A stretch of DNA of 64,000 nucleotides from Okapia johnstoni (GCA_024291935.2 CM044323.1:56830140-56894139), one strand, 5' to 3'. Shown: positions 1 to 13,030, counted from the stretch's first letter. The notes: a model not told the origin generated them from the sequence alone. Program-made: numbers and translations.

Positions 1-394
1 CTCAAGTTACACTAGTTGGATGCTCCTCCTTGGAATATGGCTCTTGATGAGACAGATAAAAGGAAGAAAATAGTTGTTCCCGTGGCACTACCCAGACAAT
101 ACTCCGGAGCAGTTTCTGCTATCTGCTCCACACCCTCAGAACTGCTCTTTTATTAACCTAGTGTTTCAGCCTTCCTTTCATCTTCTAATCACAACCCCCT
201 ATTTGATCTTCTGCCACTAAATTCTCCTCTTATTTAATTTAGTCAGTATGAGGTTTGGTGCTTACACTGCAAATATCCTGACTGATACATATGCTCTTGG
301 ATGTTAATAGGGTTGTAACTGGAATAGGCAAAGAAAAAGCAAAATAAGAAAAGTCAGACCATCTATTATGCATTTCTTTATCAACTTATGCCAT
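1..394. other. Apparently single-copy intergenic DNA
   Basis: No open frame of note, no splice-flanked conserved block and no repeat I recognise. The stretch is moderately AT-rich. Confidence 0.4.
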
Positions 395-600
395 TTATTT
401 ATTTATTCATTCAAGAAATATTTATTAAATATGTCCCAGTCACTATACCAGGGATATAATGAGAAAACCTGGTTATAACTCCAGCTTTCATGAAGCTTAA
501 AGTACAATGAGGGAATTTAACGTTAAATAAATAATCACATCAATAACTGAGTTCCAACTACGGCAGTGTGACAAATGAGAGGAACCTGGTACCATAAGAG
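395..600 (-). repeat. L2 LINE 3' fragment, antisense
   Basis: The run TTCATTCAAGAAATATTTAT followed by a degenerate copy of the block usually ending in CATGGAGCTTA (here CATGAAGCTTA) is the reverse complement of the L2 3' end. Divergent and old. Confidence 0.5.
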
Positions 601-1017
601 CAAATCAAAAAGACAGGTATATTCACAGTATAATATAAATGACCAGGTTCTTGGTTCAAGCTATAAAATAAGGAAGGTTGTATAACACGGGGAATATCCA
701 ATATTTTGTAATGAGTGTAAATGGAAAGTAACCTTTAAAAATTATATAAAAATAAAAAAGACTTTGCCATATAACAAAAGATAAGCAACTGAATGTATAT
801 TTATGCTTTAAGTAGATATAAAATAATAGATGTATCTTTAAAAAAAGAAAAGAAAATACATGAAGTTTGGAAAGGAAACATCATTATTTGCAGACCATCT
901 ATATCTAGATCATCTATACAGAAAGGAAAAAAGCAGAATGGAAAGGTTTATAGAAATAAACAAGATCAATGAAAGTTGCTAGTTCAAAGAAGACTTTAAA
1001 AATCGTAGCATTTAAAA
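601..1017. other. AT-rich non-coding DNA
   Basis: Poly-A-rich sequence with no coding frame or recognisable element. It may be degraded LINE DNA, but I cannot assign it. Confidence 0.35.
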
Positions 1018-1110
1018 AAATTTTTTTGACTGTGTGTCATGTGGGATCCCACTTCTCCAGCTGTGCTCCCTGCATTGGAAGCATGGTGTCTTAACCACTG
1101 GACTGCCAAT
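1018..1110 (-). repeat. CHR-type SINE fragment, antisense
   Basis: Contains CATGTGGGATCCCAC, then CTGCATTGGAAGCATGGTGT and CTTAACCACTGGACTGCC, the tRNA-like end of the cetartiodactyl CHR SINE in antisense. Truncated. Confidence 0.6.
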
Positions 1111-1567
1111 ATTTATTTTCTATAACAGCAATAATCAGTAAGCAAAAGTTATAGATAGATATAACAGCACAGCAACAAGATAAATGAAAACATTTATGAA
1201 AAATAATTTGTCAAAATTGCAGAAGGCTTCAGTATAGAAAAACTGAAAACTGTTTTAAAGTAAATAACATTTAAATGAATGAGGGAATGGTCTAGGATTC
1301 CAGATGTGAGAGCTTAACATTGTAAAGGTGTCAATTTTTGCTGTATCAACAGCTACCAATTATCTCAGACCACTGGGAGAAAATATTGACTCCATCCTGG
1401 GAATTTAACAAATCTGGCAAATTAAATTTTAATATAAATTATAGTACTGAAATTATAAAGAAGATTCAGAATCAGCTCCTAACAGTATATAAAAGTGTGG
1501 TAACAAGAAAGAATGCTGTGAATTATTGATGTGACCATTATTTTATTTTTAATGTATAAAATGTGAA
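1111..1567. other. AT-rich non-coding DNA
   Basis: Nothing recognised. A 63-codon open stretch at 1338-1529 has no similarity I can name and lies in AT-rich DNA. Confidence 0.35.
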
Positions 1568-1576
1568 GAGGAAAGG

Positions 1577-2529
1577 CTCAGTTCAGTTCAGTTCAGTTCA
1601 GTTCACTCAGTCGTGTCCGACTCTTTGCGACCCCATGGACTGGAGCATGCCAGGCTTCCCTGTCTATCACCAACTCCTGGAGTTTACTCAAACTCATGTC
1701 CATCGAGTCGGTGATGCCATCCAACCATCTCATCCTCTGTTGTCCCCTTCTCTTCCCGCCTTCAATCTTTCCCAGAATCAGGGTCTTTTCAAATGAGTCA
1801 ACTCTTCTTCACATGAGGTGGCCAAAGTATTGGAGTTTCAGCTTCAACATCAGTCCTTCCAATGAACACCCAGGACTGATTTACTTAAGGATGGACTGGC
1901 TGGATCTCCTTGCAGTCCAAGGGACTCTCAAGAGTCTTCTCCAACACCACAGTTCCAAAGCATCAATTCATTGGCACTCAGCTTTCTTTATAGTCCAACT
2001 CTCACATCCATACATGACTACTGGAAAAACCATAGATTTGACTAGATGGACTTTTGTTGGCAAAGTAATGTCTCTACTTTTTAATAAGCTGTCTATGTTG
2101 GTCATAACTTTTCTTCCAAGGGGCAAGTGTCTTTTAATTTCATGGCTGCAGTCACCATCTGAAGTGATTTTGGAGCCCCCCAAAATAAAGTCTGTCACTG
2201 TTTCCATTGTTTCCCCATCTATTTGCCGTGAAGTGATGAGGCGAGATACCATGATCTTAGTTTTCTGAATGTTGAGTTTTAAGCCAGCTTTTTCACTTTC
2301 TTCTTTCACTTTCATCAAGAGGCTCTTTAGTTCTTCTTCACTTTCTGCCATAAGGGTGGTGTCATCTGCATATCTGAGGTTGTTGGTATTTCTCCCGGCA
2401 ATCTTGATTCCAGCTTGTGCTTCATCCAGTCCAGCATTTTGCATGATGTACTCTGCATATAAGTTAAATAAGCAGGGTGACACTATACAGCCTTGGCGTA
2501 TTCCTTTCCCGATTTGGAACCAGTCTGTT
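1577..2529 (-). mobile_element. BovB LINE, 5'-truncated, antisense
   Basis: The + strand starts with the reverse-complemented (CTGAA)n tail as TTCAG repeats at about 1579-1603, then runs through BovB 3' and reverse-transcriptase sequence. The minus strand encodes BovB RT sequence (R-Y-A-D-D box) within 1968-2530. The insert is flanked by GAGGAAAGG at 1568-1576 and 2530-2538, a 9-bp target-site duplication that fixes both ends and shows 5' truncation. The long plus-strand frames here are shadows. Confidence 0.88.
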
Positions 2530-3004
2530 GAGGAAAGGTTAGGGAAGAATATCAAAGGATTCCAAAGCATTTCAGTTGCTTTCCTATGTCCACTTTGGAC
2601 TTCTCTACCAATTGACTTACTGAATCCAAGATAGGAAGTTCCTGATGATTTCCTGAATTCTTCACTAGTAATTGTATCAAACTTTTGAACCCTCATCATA
2701 AAATCTGTTCATCACTCTGTTGGGATTCTCAATTGCTCTTACTCAAACTTTTTGGGGGGGAATTGCTTGTATATTCATATAGAACTGAATTCCAATAGTA
2801 CTAGGTGCATATGATGAAAAATCTCTTTGGGTCTCTATTTCTGAGTCACTTGATTGCTTTGTTTTCTTTTAAGAATGATAGTGGTTCTCTTCTTTATCGT
2901 GTTTTTTTAATCACTTAAAGTATATATCTTGGAGATGATTCCGTGTCTATATGTAATATGTTTTCCTTTTCTTTTTTTATGGAAGCTCATTATTCCATTG
3001 TATG

Positions 3005-3121
3005 TGTGTGTGCTCAGTCGTGTCCGACTCTGTGACACCATGGACTCTAGCCCACCAGGCTCCTCTGTCCATGGGATTTTGCAGGGAAGAATACTGAAGC
3101 GGTTTGCCATTTCCTCCTCCA
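3005..3121 (-). repeat. Bov-A SINE, antisense
   Basis: Begins with GCTCAGTCGTGTCCGACTCT after a short GT run. The target-site duplication ATTCCATTGTATG is seen at 2992-3004 and 3122-3134, so this is an independent insertion into the L1. Confidence 0.88.
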
Positions 3122-3159
3122 ATTCCATTGTATGGATGCATCTAAATTTACGAAAGTGA

Positions 3160-3358
3160 GAGTGTTTTGCTCAGTCATGTCTGACTCTTTGCAACCCCAT
3201 GGACTCTAGCGTGCTAGGCTCCTCTGTCCATGGAATTCTCCAGGCAAGAATACTGGAGTGGATTGCCATTTCCTTCTCCAGGGGGTCTTCCCAACCCAGG
3301 GATTGAGCCCTGGTCTCCTGCATTGCCGGCAGATTCTTTACTGTCTGAGCCACCAGGT
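3160..3358 (-). repeat. Bov-tA SINE, antisense
   Basis: GCTCAGTCATGTCTGACTCT leads to the reverse-complemented tRNA-Glu-like head ending CTGTCTGAGCCACCAGG. Near full length. Confidence 0.88.
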
Positions 3359-3850
3359 CATTTGATGGACATTAAGTTTTTCACAACTCTTTGAACATAA
3401 ACTTAACAAAAATGAAAACATGTCATTTCTCTCAGGTGCAACTAGATCTCTAGGGCAAATTCCTGGAAATAGAATTCCCGGACATAAGATATATTGGTTT
3501 ATAACTTTGATAAGTAGAGCTTGACTGTCCTCTGCTGAAGCTATACAGATTTATGCCCCCAGCAATTTGTGAGTGACTGTTTCCCCACACCTTTCCCAAC
3601 ACCTTATATTATTAAACTTAATAGGCATTGAGAGATGAAAAATGGTATCTCAGGGCAGCTCTTAATTATCTTGTGAGTAAGACGGTCTTCATATATTGCA
3701 ATCTATTTGGATTTCTCTTACTGTAGACTTCCTGGTCATCGTTTTCCCCTAATTTTCTACTGAATTGAAGTTTAATTTCTTGCTTATTTATAAATTTTTT
3801 ATATGACAGGCAATTTTTAACTTTACTATTTGATTATCTCTGACTTACTA

Positions 3851-4704
3851 TTAAGGAGTTTGTAATCACTGTAGGGTCTGTAGGTCTTTTTATAAAATAA
3901 AATTATAAAATCAAATAAAACACAGAATCAGAATACCTCGTAAGACAAATGTGTTGTTACTGAATTATTGTTAGGTGAACACCCTTATAAGTATAATCCA
4001 GGACACTCAGGTGACTAGAACTTTGCCATTTACCCCAGAAGCTCCATTCCATGGCTCCATTGTGATCTAAATACCCTTCCTTCTTCCAAAAGTATCTGTT
4101 ATCCTGTCTTTTATAGTAATCACTCTCTTGTGTTTCTTTGTAGTTTTTCATCTGTGAGCAATCCTAGACACTACAATTTTGTCCATTCAAAAATTATGTG
4201 TTTAAGGGGCCTTCAATCTTCAGGACTTCAGTCTATTTTTTCTTTTATTTACAATATTTCAGATTAAAAATATATGACTTTGGTGTGTAGTTTCCCACAG
4301 TGTGGATTTGGTTTTGGTGCAGTTCAACATACTCCCCTATCTGTTTTTCCTGCAAACTGGCAGCTGAGGCCAGATGCTTTATCAGACTTAGGGGCAATTC
4401 CTTTGAAAAGACCATAGGTGGTGCTGTGTTCCTTCATCAGCGGGTACACATGTCTGGTTTTCATTCTTTTTGTGATATTAGCAGTGTTTCATGCCGAATG
4501 CATGGGTCCAGTCATTTATTGGGTGTTGAAAAATAGTGATATTCTAATTCAATAATGCATTTTTCATTTATTAGTTGGAATATCTTTTATAACAATGCTC
4601 TCTGTATAACCAGTAACCAATAGTGCAATTTTATATGGGAAATATAGGATAAATATTTGATTCTTTCTCTTACAAGTCTTCACATAGTGAATAGATTCCC
4701 TATC
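3851..4704. other. Ancient repeat-like, non-coding DNA
   Basis: Blocks such as TTTGCCATTTACCCCAGAAG and GCATGGGTCCAGTCATTTAT resemble very old LINE-derived sequence, but I cannot place them in a family. No gene seen. Confidence 0.35.
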
Positions 4705-5316
4705 ACAATCTAAAGTAGAAGTAGAAGCAGTGATAGACTTTATTTTCTTGGGCTCCAAAATCACTGCAGACAGTGACTGTAGCCATGAAATTAAAAAACA
4801 TTTGCTCTTTGGAAGGAAAGCTATGACAAACCTGGACAGTGTATTAAAAAGCAGAGACATCACTTTACTGACAAAGGACTGTATAGTCAAAGCTATTTCC
4901 AGTAGTCACGTGTGAATGTGAGAGCTGGACCATAGAAAAGACTGAATGCCTTTTCTATGAAAAAATTGATGCTTTCAAATTGTGGTGCTGGAGGAGACTC
5001 TTGAGAGTCCCCCGGTCTGCAAGGGGATCAAAACAGTCAATCCTAAAGGAATTAACTCTGAATATTCATTGGCAGGACTGATGCTGAAGTTGAAACTCCA
5101 ATACTTTGGCCACCTGATGGGAAGAGCCAACTCATTGGAAAAGACCCTAATGCTAAGGGTAGAAAAAGAAGAGAGGCATAGAGAATTAGATGGTTAGAGA
5201 GCATCACCGACTCAACGAACATGAGTTTGAGCAAACTCTGGGAGATAGTCTGGTGTACTGCAGTCTATGGAGCTGCAAAGAGTTGGACATGACTCAGCGA
5301 ATGAACAACAACAACA
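4705..5316 (+). mobile_element. BovB LINE 3' fragment, sense
   Basis: Carries the BovB RT C-terminal and 3' region in order: GACTTTATTTTCTTGGGCTC, GTTGAAACTCCAATACTTTG, and an (AAC)n-type tail. Frames are broken by stops and indels. The exact 5' edge (about 4705-4717) is uncertain. Confidence 0.83.
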
Positions 5317-5744
5317 TAGTCCAAAACTAGTCAATAAGTTTTTAAAACCTATGGGTTAAAACATACTGAGTTTTAATCAGTTTCATTTATGCCTTGTAAA
5401 TCGAAGAGTATCCTATTTCTATTAGTATAAACCCCTATCACTGAATCATCTTGCATGACTCTTTCCTTGCTATCTGGTATGAAAATATATTTCAGACTTA
5501 CTTCATACGTTTTTCTGCCTCAGGCATGAAATGAATCATTTTCCCCCAAAAGCCCTTGTTTCTCTTGAGATATGATATTTCAAGACCATAATCTGAGTAC
5601 AAGGATAGTTACTTATGATTGAATTGGTCATTGTTTCTAGGCCTCTTAAATGGACAGAGCTAGGAAAAGTGTACACACACACACACACATCAAAACACCT
5701 CACACATTCACACTGATACTTCCAATTCAAAGTCAAGGATTGCA
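5317..5744. other. Non-coding DNA with a short (AC)n run
   Basis: Single-copy-looking sequence with a dinucleotide run at about 5672-5689. No coding signal. Confidence 0.35.
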
Positions 5745-5870
5745 GGATGTTTCCCTTAACCTCTTGGATGTAGGTTTTTTTCTCTTGTTAGTTTGATTTT
5801 CTAATGCCACTCCTTTCTGGCCTATAAAGTCTCTGCTGAAAAGTCAGCTTATTGGAGTTTCCATGTATAT

Positions 5871-7133
5871 TGTTGTTGCTGTTCAGTAGCTCAGTAGTGT
5901 CTGACTCTTTGCGACCCAGTGGACTGCAGCACACTCAGGCTTCCCTGTCTTTCACCATCTCTTGGAGCTTGTTCAAACTGATGTCCATTGAGTTGGTGGT
6001 GCCATCCAACCATCTCATCCTCTGTTGTCCCCTTCTCTTCCAGCCTTCAATCTTTCCCAGAATCAAGGTCTTTTCTAATGAGTTGGCCCTATGCATCAGG
6101 TGGCCAAAGTATTGGAGCTTCAGCTTCAGCATCAGTCCTTCCAAAGAGTATTTAGGGTTTATTTCCTTTAAGATTGACTGGTTTGATCTCCTTGCTTTCC
6201 AAGGGACTCTCAAGAGTCTTCTCCAACATCACAGTTTAAAAGCATCAATTCTTCAGTGCTCAGCCTTCTTTATGGTCCAACTCTCACATCCATACATTAC
6301 TATTGGAAAAACCATAGCTTTGACTATACAGAACTTTGTCAGCAAAATAATGTCTCTGCTTTTTAATATGCTGCCTAGGTTTGTCATATCTTTTCTTCTG
6401 AGGAGCAAGCGCCTTTTAATTTCATGGCTGCAGTCACCATCTGCAGTGATTTTAGAGCCCCCCAAAATAGAGTCTGTCACTGTTTCCCCACCTATTTCCC
6501 ATGAAGTGATGGGACCAAATTCCATGATTTTAGTTTTTTTGAATGTTGAGTTTTAAGCCAGCTTTTTCACTCTCCTCTTTTACTTTCATCAAGAGGCTTT
6601 TTAGTTCCTCTTCACTTTCTGCCATAAAGGTGGTGTCATCTGCATATCTGAGGTTATTGATATTTCTCCCAGCAATCTTGATTCCAGCTTGTGCTTCATC
6701 CAGTCTGGCATTTCTCTTTATGTACTCTGCATGTAAGTTAAATAAGCAGGGTGACAATATACAGCCTTAATGTACTCCTTTCCCAATTTGGAACCAGTCT
6801 GTTGTTCCATGTCCAGTTCTAACTGTTGATTCTTAACCTGCATACAGGTTTTGCAGGAGGCAGGTCAGGTGGTCTGGTATTCCCATCTCTTTTAAGAATT
6901 TTCTACAATTTGTTGTGATCCACACAATCAAAGGCTTTACTGTAGTCAATGAAGCAGAAGTAGATGTTTTTCTGGAATCCTCTTGCTTTTTCTATGATCC
7001 AATGGATGTTGGCAATTTGATCTCCAGTTCCTCTGCCTTTTCTAAATCCAGTTTGTACATCTAGAATTTCTCAGTTCATGTACTGTTGAAGCCTAGCTTG
7101 GAGGATTTTGACAATGATCTTGCTAGCATTTTT
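5871..7133 (-). mobile_element. BovB LINE, 5'-truncated, antisense, inside L1
   Basis: Begins on the + strand with the reverse-complemented (AAC)n tail and continues through RT (minus-strand Y-A-D-D box in the 6530-6757 frame) to the upstream RT region near 7100. L1 sequence is continuous on either side, so BovB inserted later. The ORF is broken by frameshifts. Confidence 0.88.
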
Positions 7134-8600
7134 TAAAAATTCTTTTTTCTCTTCTCCTTGATTGATTCCCACTACTCTGTCTTCCAGTTCACTGATCTAT
7201 TCCTCTTTATCATCTAATCTAATGTTGATTCCTTGCAGTGTATTTTTTATTTCAGTTACTTTTTTCTTCAAATCTATTTGGCTCTTGTTTGTGTTTCTTA
7301 CCTCTTTGTTAAGCTTGTCATTCTGTTCATCCAGTCTTCTTCTGAGTTTGTGGAGCATCTTTATGGTCATGACCTTGAACGCTTTATTGGTTAGACTGCT
7401 TATCTCCAGTTTGCTTAGTCCTTCTTCTGGGGTTTGGTTTTGTTCCTTCATCTGGAACATATTCCTTTGTCTTCTTATAGGAATATATAAGAATGTCTCC
7501 TCATTTTGCCAAATTTTCTGTGCTTTTTTTCTATGTATTAGATTGGTTGATTATGTTTACTGATCTTGGAGAAGTGGTCTTATATAGGAGACTTCCTAGG
7601 GGACCCAGCAGCACACTCCCCTCTGCTCACCAGAGCTATATGCTCTAGGAGTGCCAGCTATTGGGCTGAGTGAGCCTTTCTGCTTTGACTGGGCTGACTA
7701 ATGTGGGTGCACTGGTAGGTGGGGCTGGGTCCTGTTATGGCTGATTGTGTGGCCCAGGATATCCTAGGCTGGTACTGGCCTTCTATGGGGTAGGCTGGGT
7801 CCTGGTGTGGCTAGGTACATAATCTGGGGGGTGGGGTATTATCCCAGGGCTGGCCCATTGGTGTGCAGGGTTGGGCCCTGTGTGGCTGGCCACAGAGCCT
7901 GGGGTTCTGGGATTGGAGCTTACCTGCTGGGAGATGGGCCAGAACCTGGGGCATCTGCCTGGGGGCCTGCATGGGCTGGCACAGATGCTGGCCCACTGAT
8001 CAGAAGATCTTGGTCTTGGATGGCTGGGGAGGCCCAGGACTGCTTCTGGGCTGCTGGCGAGCAGGTAGGCCCCCAGTACTCATAGGCTAGAGGGAGGACT
8101 CCTGTAACGCACTTGCTAGTACCTGTGTCCTTGTGGTACCTGTGTCCCACCAGCATCTATGTCCCCAAGGGGAGTCCTGTTTGCCTCCTGTCTCTCCAGG
8201 AGGATATCCAAGACCAGCAAGTCAGTCTGACTCAGTGCTGTTTCAAGCTACTGCCTCCGTGCTGATTCTTAGAGAGTGTGAGATCTGTGTGCAGTTTAAG
8301 AGTGGAGTCTGTTTCCCACAGGCCTCTGGCTCTCCCAAACAGAAGTCCCACTGGCCTTCCAAGCTAGATGTTCTGGGAATCATCTTCCTGGTGCAGGACC
8401 CCCCTAGCTGGGAAGCCTGATTGAGGCTTGGACCCCTCCCTTGGGGAGAACCCTTCATATTTCGATTATCCTCTTGTGGGTTGCCTTCCCAGGGGTGTGG
8501 GTCTTGACTATACTCCATCTCACCTCTGTTACCTGACTCACTGTGTTTCTTCTTTATATCTTTAGTTGTGGAAATTTTTTTTTTAAAATAGATTTGTAAA

Positions 8601-8960
8601 ATAATTTTTTCAAAGATTTATTTATTTATTTTTTGCCTGTGATGAGTCTTCGTTGCTACATGCAAGCTTTCTCTAGTTGTGGAGAATGGGGGTTACTCAC
8701 TAGTTGCAGTGCATGGGCTTCTCATTACAGTGGTTTCTCTTGTTGCAGAGCACAGGCTCTAGGGTATGCAGGCGCATAGTTGCAGCACATAGTCTCAGTA
8801 GTTGCCACTTGTGGGGCTCTAGAGCGCAGGCTCAGTAATTCTGGGGCACAGGCTTAGTTGTGCCGCAGCATGTGGGATCTGCCAGGACCCAAGGATTGAA
8901 CAGGGTGTCCCTTCCATTGCAAAACGGACTCTTGCCCACTGGACTACCAGGGAAACCCTG
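8601..8960 (-). repeat. CHR-type SINE, long form, antisense
   Basis: Shows GTCTTCGTTGCTACATGCAA, CTTTCTCTAGTTG and GGACTACCAGGGAAACCC in the usual order after an A/T-rich end. It interrupts the L1 5' UTR. Confidence 0.8.
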
Positions 8961-9114
8961 ACCTTCTCTTCTGTTAGTTTCCGTGTCATTCTCAGCGATA
9001 GTTCCTCTGTAAATAGTTGCGATGTTCGCATGCCTGCGGGAAAGGTTGAGCTCAGGGTTCTCCTACTATGGCATCTTGGCCATCTCCTCTGCTCCATCCT
9101 CTCAGGTCTTGCTT

Positions 9115-10765
9115 TTAGAATTTGTTAGGCAGAAAATAAAAATCTGTTTGGCAGCATCAGAGCTGTGTTTAGTTAGTGTAAGGCTAATTTTTCCCCCCGG
9201 TACTGAGACGAGCATTCTGAGTTTTCTACCCCATACCCTATGAATTATCAGATTTCTCAGCCTGACTGGTGGGCCTGGGCGCTATTTCTGGCCCCATGTG
9301 AGTGCCATATACTCTTCCTCTGATCCCTTTTGGTGGTTCCTTCCTCAGCCTCAGATGGTTATCTCACACACCTGCCCTGATTATTGCTTTGCTGAATTCT
9401 CAAGCATAACCCTGTCTGTAGGTCTCTGGAATTTTTGCTCTGTGACTCTTTCTTCTCTAGTACTCTGCTTACCTCAGTGTTTTGGATTCTCAGATCTCTT
9501 TTTTCTCCCCAATACAAAATGTGGGTTCTACCTGGGCTCCTACTTTCTGTGCTGAGGCTAGAAATTCTCAGGAAGCTAGGTTAACCAGAAGGCTTACCTT
9601 GTTTGTTTCCCATCAATCAGTGATGATTGTCCTTTATTGCCTGATGCTCAGTGTCTTGAAAATCACTGTTTCATATGTTCTACATTTTGTTTGTTTCAGG
9701 TGGGAGGATAAGCCTGGTTCCTTTATTCTGCCTCTGGAAGTGGAATTCCTTATCCTGTATGTTTTTGATTGTTCCATTCATATCAGTATCTCCTCTGTGT
9801 GAGACTATATGTCGAAGAGAAAGCTCACAGAGCTATTCCACCCGATTCAGATCTTACTGGGAACCCTCATCCTTGCCCTCATCCACTGTTTTTATTTATT
9901 TATTTGGCTGTGCCAGGTCTTAGTTGAGGCATGTGGGGTCTAGTTCCCTGAGTAGGGATTGAAACTGGGCTCCCTCTATCAGGAATGTGGAGTCTTAGCC
10001 ACTGGATTACCAGGGAAGTCCCGCCTCATCTACTATTATACTGGATAAAGCATCTCCCTGTTTCAGTGTGGCCACACTTTCCAGTAAATATCAATTGGAT
10101 ACTTTGATTTTTCCCTCCTCTCAGGTTTGGCTGCTTCTCTCTGCCTTCTCTAGCACAGAAGATGAAACCATGGAGTTCTTGGGGCTATTGGTGATTTGTC
10201 ACCATCCACTTGTATTTGGGGATTTAAGGAGATACCTTGTCACCTAGTTTTGCTGTAAATGTTGTCTGTGGGATTTTTGACTTTATAATTTAGTTGTTCT
10301 GCCTGTTTTTACATGGAGATTTGGATTTAGATTTTGTATTGCTGCTATTATCATTTCCCCAGAATCCTGCTGAAATCCCTCAAAAGGAATTTATGTTTTT
10401 ATCATGTCATGCACTTCTTTTGGACCACTGCTTTTCACTAATAGTTCACCAGTGTTTTCTCTTCCTACATAACTTAAATTCTTCTGCAAATTCTTACTGC
10501 CTCCCCCCCAAGAAGGTACGGCTTCTTGCTCTTTTTTCTCTTTTTCTGCCCCCTCCTCTTTTCTCTTTCATTTCCTCCAAGATTATGTTCCATCCAGTCA
10601 CAACTTTTTTACCGGTTTCTTAACTCTTTATTTCCATCAATTTATTCTAAGGACAAGTTTCACCATCATTCTTCCAGCTATTTTGTGCTGCCAGTGCAGC
10701 TTCTCCAAAGGCTTGTGGGGAAATCAGAAAAGGGAGTACTTCTTCAAAGCTTACCACAGATTAAA
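9115..10765 (-). repeat. Ancient L1-like repeat, probably antisense
   Basis: Runs such as GAAATTCTCAGGAAGCTAGG, TGCCTGATGCTCAGTGTCTT and GGAGATACCTTGTCACCTAG match an old dispersed sequence I associate with the 5' part of ancient L1. The assignment is from pattern memory and the strand is inferred. No coding capacity. Confidence 0.4.
9884..10022 (-). repeat. CHR-type SINE, short form, antisense
   Basis: TTTATTTATTTGGCTGTGCC through CACTGGATTACCAGGGAAGT: the short CHR form with T-rich end first. Confidence 0.78.
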
Positions 10766-10774
10766 AAAAAAAAA

Positions 10775-11505
10775 AGGCAGTAGAATTTAACAAGTACAGT
10801 TATAGGAACAGAAGAAGCAGACTGGTGGAACAAAAGGGAAAACTCAAAGACAGGTGTGCCATATATATATGGGGACATACATATGGTGACTTGCTACATG
10901 ACAGTGCTGATATCACCACCCAGTAGAGAAAGCACATCTATACTGTAGATGATGTTGGGGAAACTAGTTCACTACATGGAGAAAAAAGAACAACCTTTAT
11001 ATCCTACCATGTACAAATGTATGCTCCAGATGGATGAATAAATTTAATGTGAACTATGACATAAAGAAAAAAAAATTTTTAATGTGGAAAAATATTTTTG
11101 TCACTTAGGAGTGTGGAAGGTTTTCTTTAATAGGATTCCCCAAAAGCAAATCATTCAACAAAGTATAACTGCTGTATTTATTGCATCAAGATGAGAATAT
11201 CTGTTAAATAGAGGACATCAAAGACAAATTAATCCAGATGACATTTTGGGAAAAGAGAATTACAGTGTTTAAAACAACACAAAACTAATATCTAGATTCT
11301 ACAAGGGATTTGTAGATTTATAAGAAGAGGGCAGAGCAAAAACAAATGACAGACAAACCAGCAAAGCATATGGAAAAGCAATTTATAGAAGAGGAAAACA
11401 AGTAGCTAATATATGTGAAGAGGTACTCAAACTCATTAGTTATCAGAGAAGTGCAATTTACAGCAATGGTGAGATACCTCACAGAATGCTGGTGCACTGA
11501 TGACA
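10775..11505 (+). mobile_element. Old L1 LINE ORF2 end/3' UTR, sense, degraded
   Basis: ATGGAAAAGCAATTTATAGA, ACTCATTAGTTATCAGAGAA and GCAATGGTGAGATACCTCAC follow the order of a mammalian L1 ORF2 C-terminal region. Many indels and stops. Confidence 0.6.
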
Positions 11506-11509
11506 GTCT

Positions 11510-13030
11510 AACAATTGGTTACCAGCCTAGAACTGGCATTATGGGCACATGGATGGGCACACTAATAGAATGGATATGGTAACAAAGATAGAGGCCATAT
11601 ATTGTCCAATAGTATAGACTCCCACTTCCCAAGATTGATCCAACTTGTCAGCAATAGAGATCACCACTGAGTCCTTGGTTTGGCATTATTTTTTGAGACC
11701 AGCTGGCTACTTGGTGCCCAGTTGGTTGACTACATCAGGCCCCTTCCATTGGAAATGCTGATGCTTCATTGTCACAGGAATGAATGGTCCAGGTATGAGT
11801 TTGCCTTTCCTGTCTGTAGGCCTCAGCTACAACACTATTTGGGGTTATGTACTGTGTGATCCACAGGCATGGGATCTCATATAGCATAGCATTTGAACAG
11901 GGGACTCACTCTGCAGTTATGGAGGTGCAGGAGTGGCTACAGTATCATGAAATCTACTGGTTGTATCATATTTTGCACCATCCAGGAACAGTTTTCTGAC
12001 AAGACATTCTTAAAGGTACAGCTGAAGTGCTAGCTTGGAGAAAACACTATGAGAGAATTGAATACTATCCTTCAGTACACAGCATATTCATGTCAGTTCA
12101 GAGACTTGTGTATGATGCTCTGTTCCTAATAGAAAGAGTAGATGGATCTGGGAATCAAGGGCTGTAAATAGGAGTGGCCCCACTGACTACCACTCCAAAT
12201 GACCTTATTAGAGGATTTTGTGCTTCTGGCCCTGTAAATCTGGACTCTTCATTGTTATAGGTTCTGGTCCCCAATAAAGCAGATTCTTGCCAGGTGATAC
12301 AGCAAGTGTCTCATTGAATTACAAATTGCTGCTAGGGCACGTTGGACTTCTCATGTCCAGGGACCAGCAAGTAAAGGGAGTAAGTTACACTGGTGAAGGT
12401 AATTGACTCTAATCAGTAGAAGGAGGTCAGGCTACTTTTACATAACGGTACCAGGGAGGAAAATGTACTGAACTCAGGAGATTCAATCTGGGGCTTCTTG
12501 GTATTCCCTGGCCCCATGATAAATGAACAGGCATGTGCAGCATCCCTGTCCTGAGGAAGACTACGACTATGAAAGGTTCAGGCACTTCAGGGAAATAAGT
12601 TGCACAACCAGCTAAATTATGGTGAGGTGACCTCTGAGGGTGAAGGCAATGGATATTAGAGGAGGGAGAGGATGAGCTGCAGCCCTGAGAGCAACTTCAA
12701 CTACAGTGACAGGGTCTGTAGTTCACTCTTCTAACCTGCTTCTTGTTAGTTTCCCCTCAGTAAGAGAGGTCCGTGGGAACCATGGAAACACTGCTCCCCA
12801 AAACTATCTGGAAAAGTAAATGTGTGCATCTCAAGGGGTGCACTGTGGCATTCATGAGACTGTGCCTCATGGCTCTCCAACTGGAGAGAGCATAAGTGAC
12901 CAATAGCCCCAGCTACTGTACTATGAAATACATCACTGAGCTGTGCTGAGGCCACTCCTTCCACAGGCTTTTCCCAGGAGTCACTGTGTGTGGCAAGAAT
13001 ACTGAGGTAGACTCATCCCTGGGAGACACA
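11510..13030 (+). pseudogene. ERVL-type endogenous retrovirus internal region (degraded pol)
   Basis: The sequence follows ERVL/MaLR internal DNA. An integrase-like block lies around 11600-12130, and a block around 12230-12540 matches the dUTPase-like 3' end of ERVL pol as I recall it (for example GTGATACAGCAAGTGTCTCA, equivalent to a G-D-T-A stretch). Stops and indels are throughout, with no usable frame. It is followed directly by an MLT2-like LTR, which supports an internal-LTR junction on the + strand. The assignment is from family pattern memory; the boundaries are approximate. Confidence 0.55.

Larger units (their letters stand above)
2880..3850 (-). mobile_element. Old L1 LINE 3' region, antisense, split by two SINEs
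   Basis: Segments such as CTTGGAGATGATTCCGTGTC, GGACATTAAGTTTTTCACAA and GAAAAATGGTATCTCAGGGC follow the order of an antisense mammalian L1 ORF2 end and 3' UTR. Divergent. Interrupted at about 3005-3121 and 3160-3358. Confidence 0.6.
5745..9105 (-). mobile_element. L1 LINE (ORF1/5' UTR part), antisense, split by BovB and CHR
   Basis: L1 sequence is recognised at 5745-5870 (GAAAAGTCAGCTTATTGGAG), 7134-8600 (ORF1 and the long GC-richer ruminant 5' UTR) and 8961-9105 (terminal CATCTTGGCCATCTCCTC, reverse complement of the L1 start). Together they form one antisense L1 piece reaching the element's 5' end on the right. The minus-strand frame at 7197-7460, with a coiled-coil-like K/E/L-rich stretch, is an ORF1 remnant. 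Confidence 0.72.
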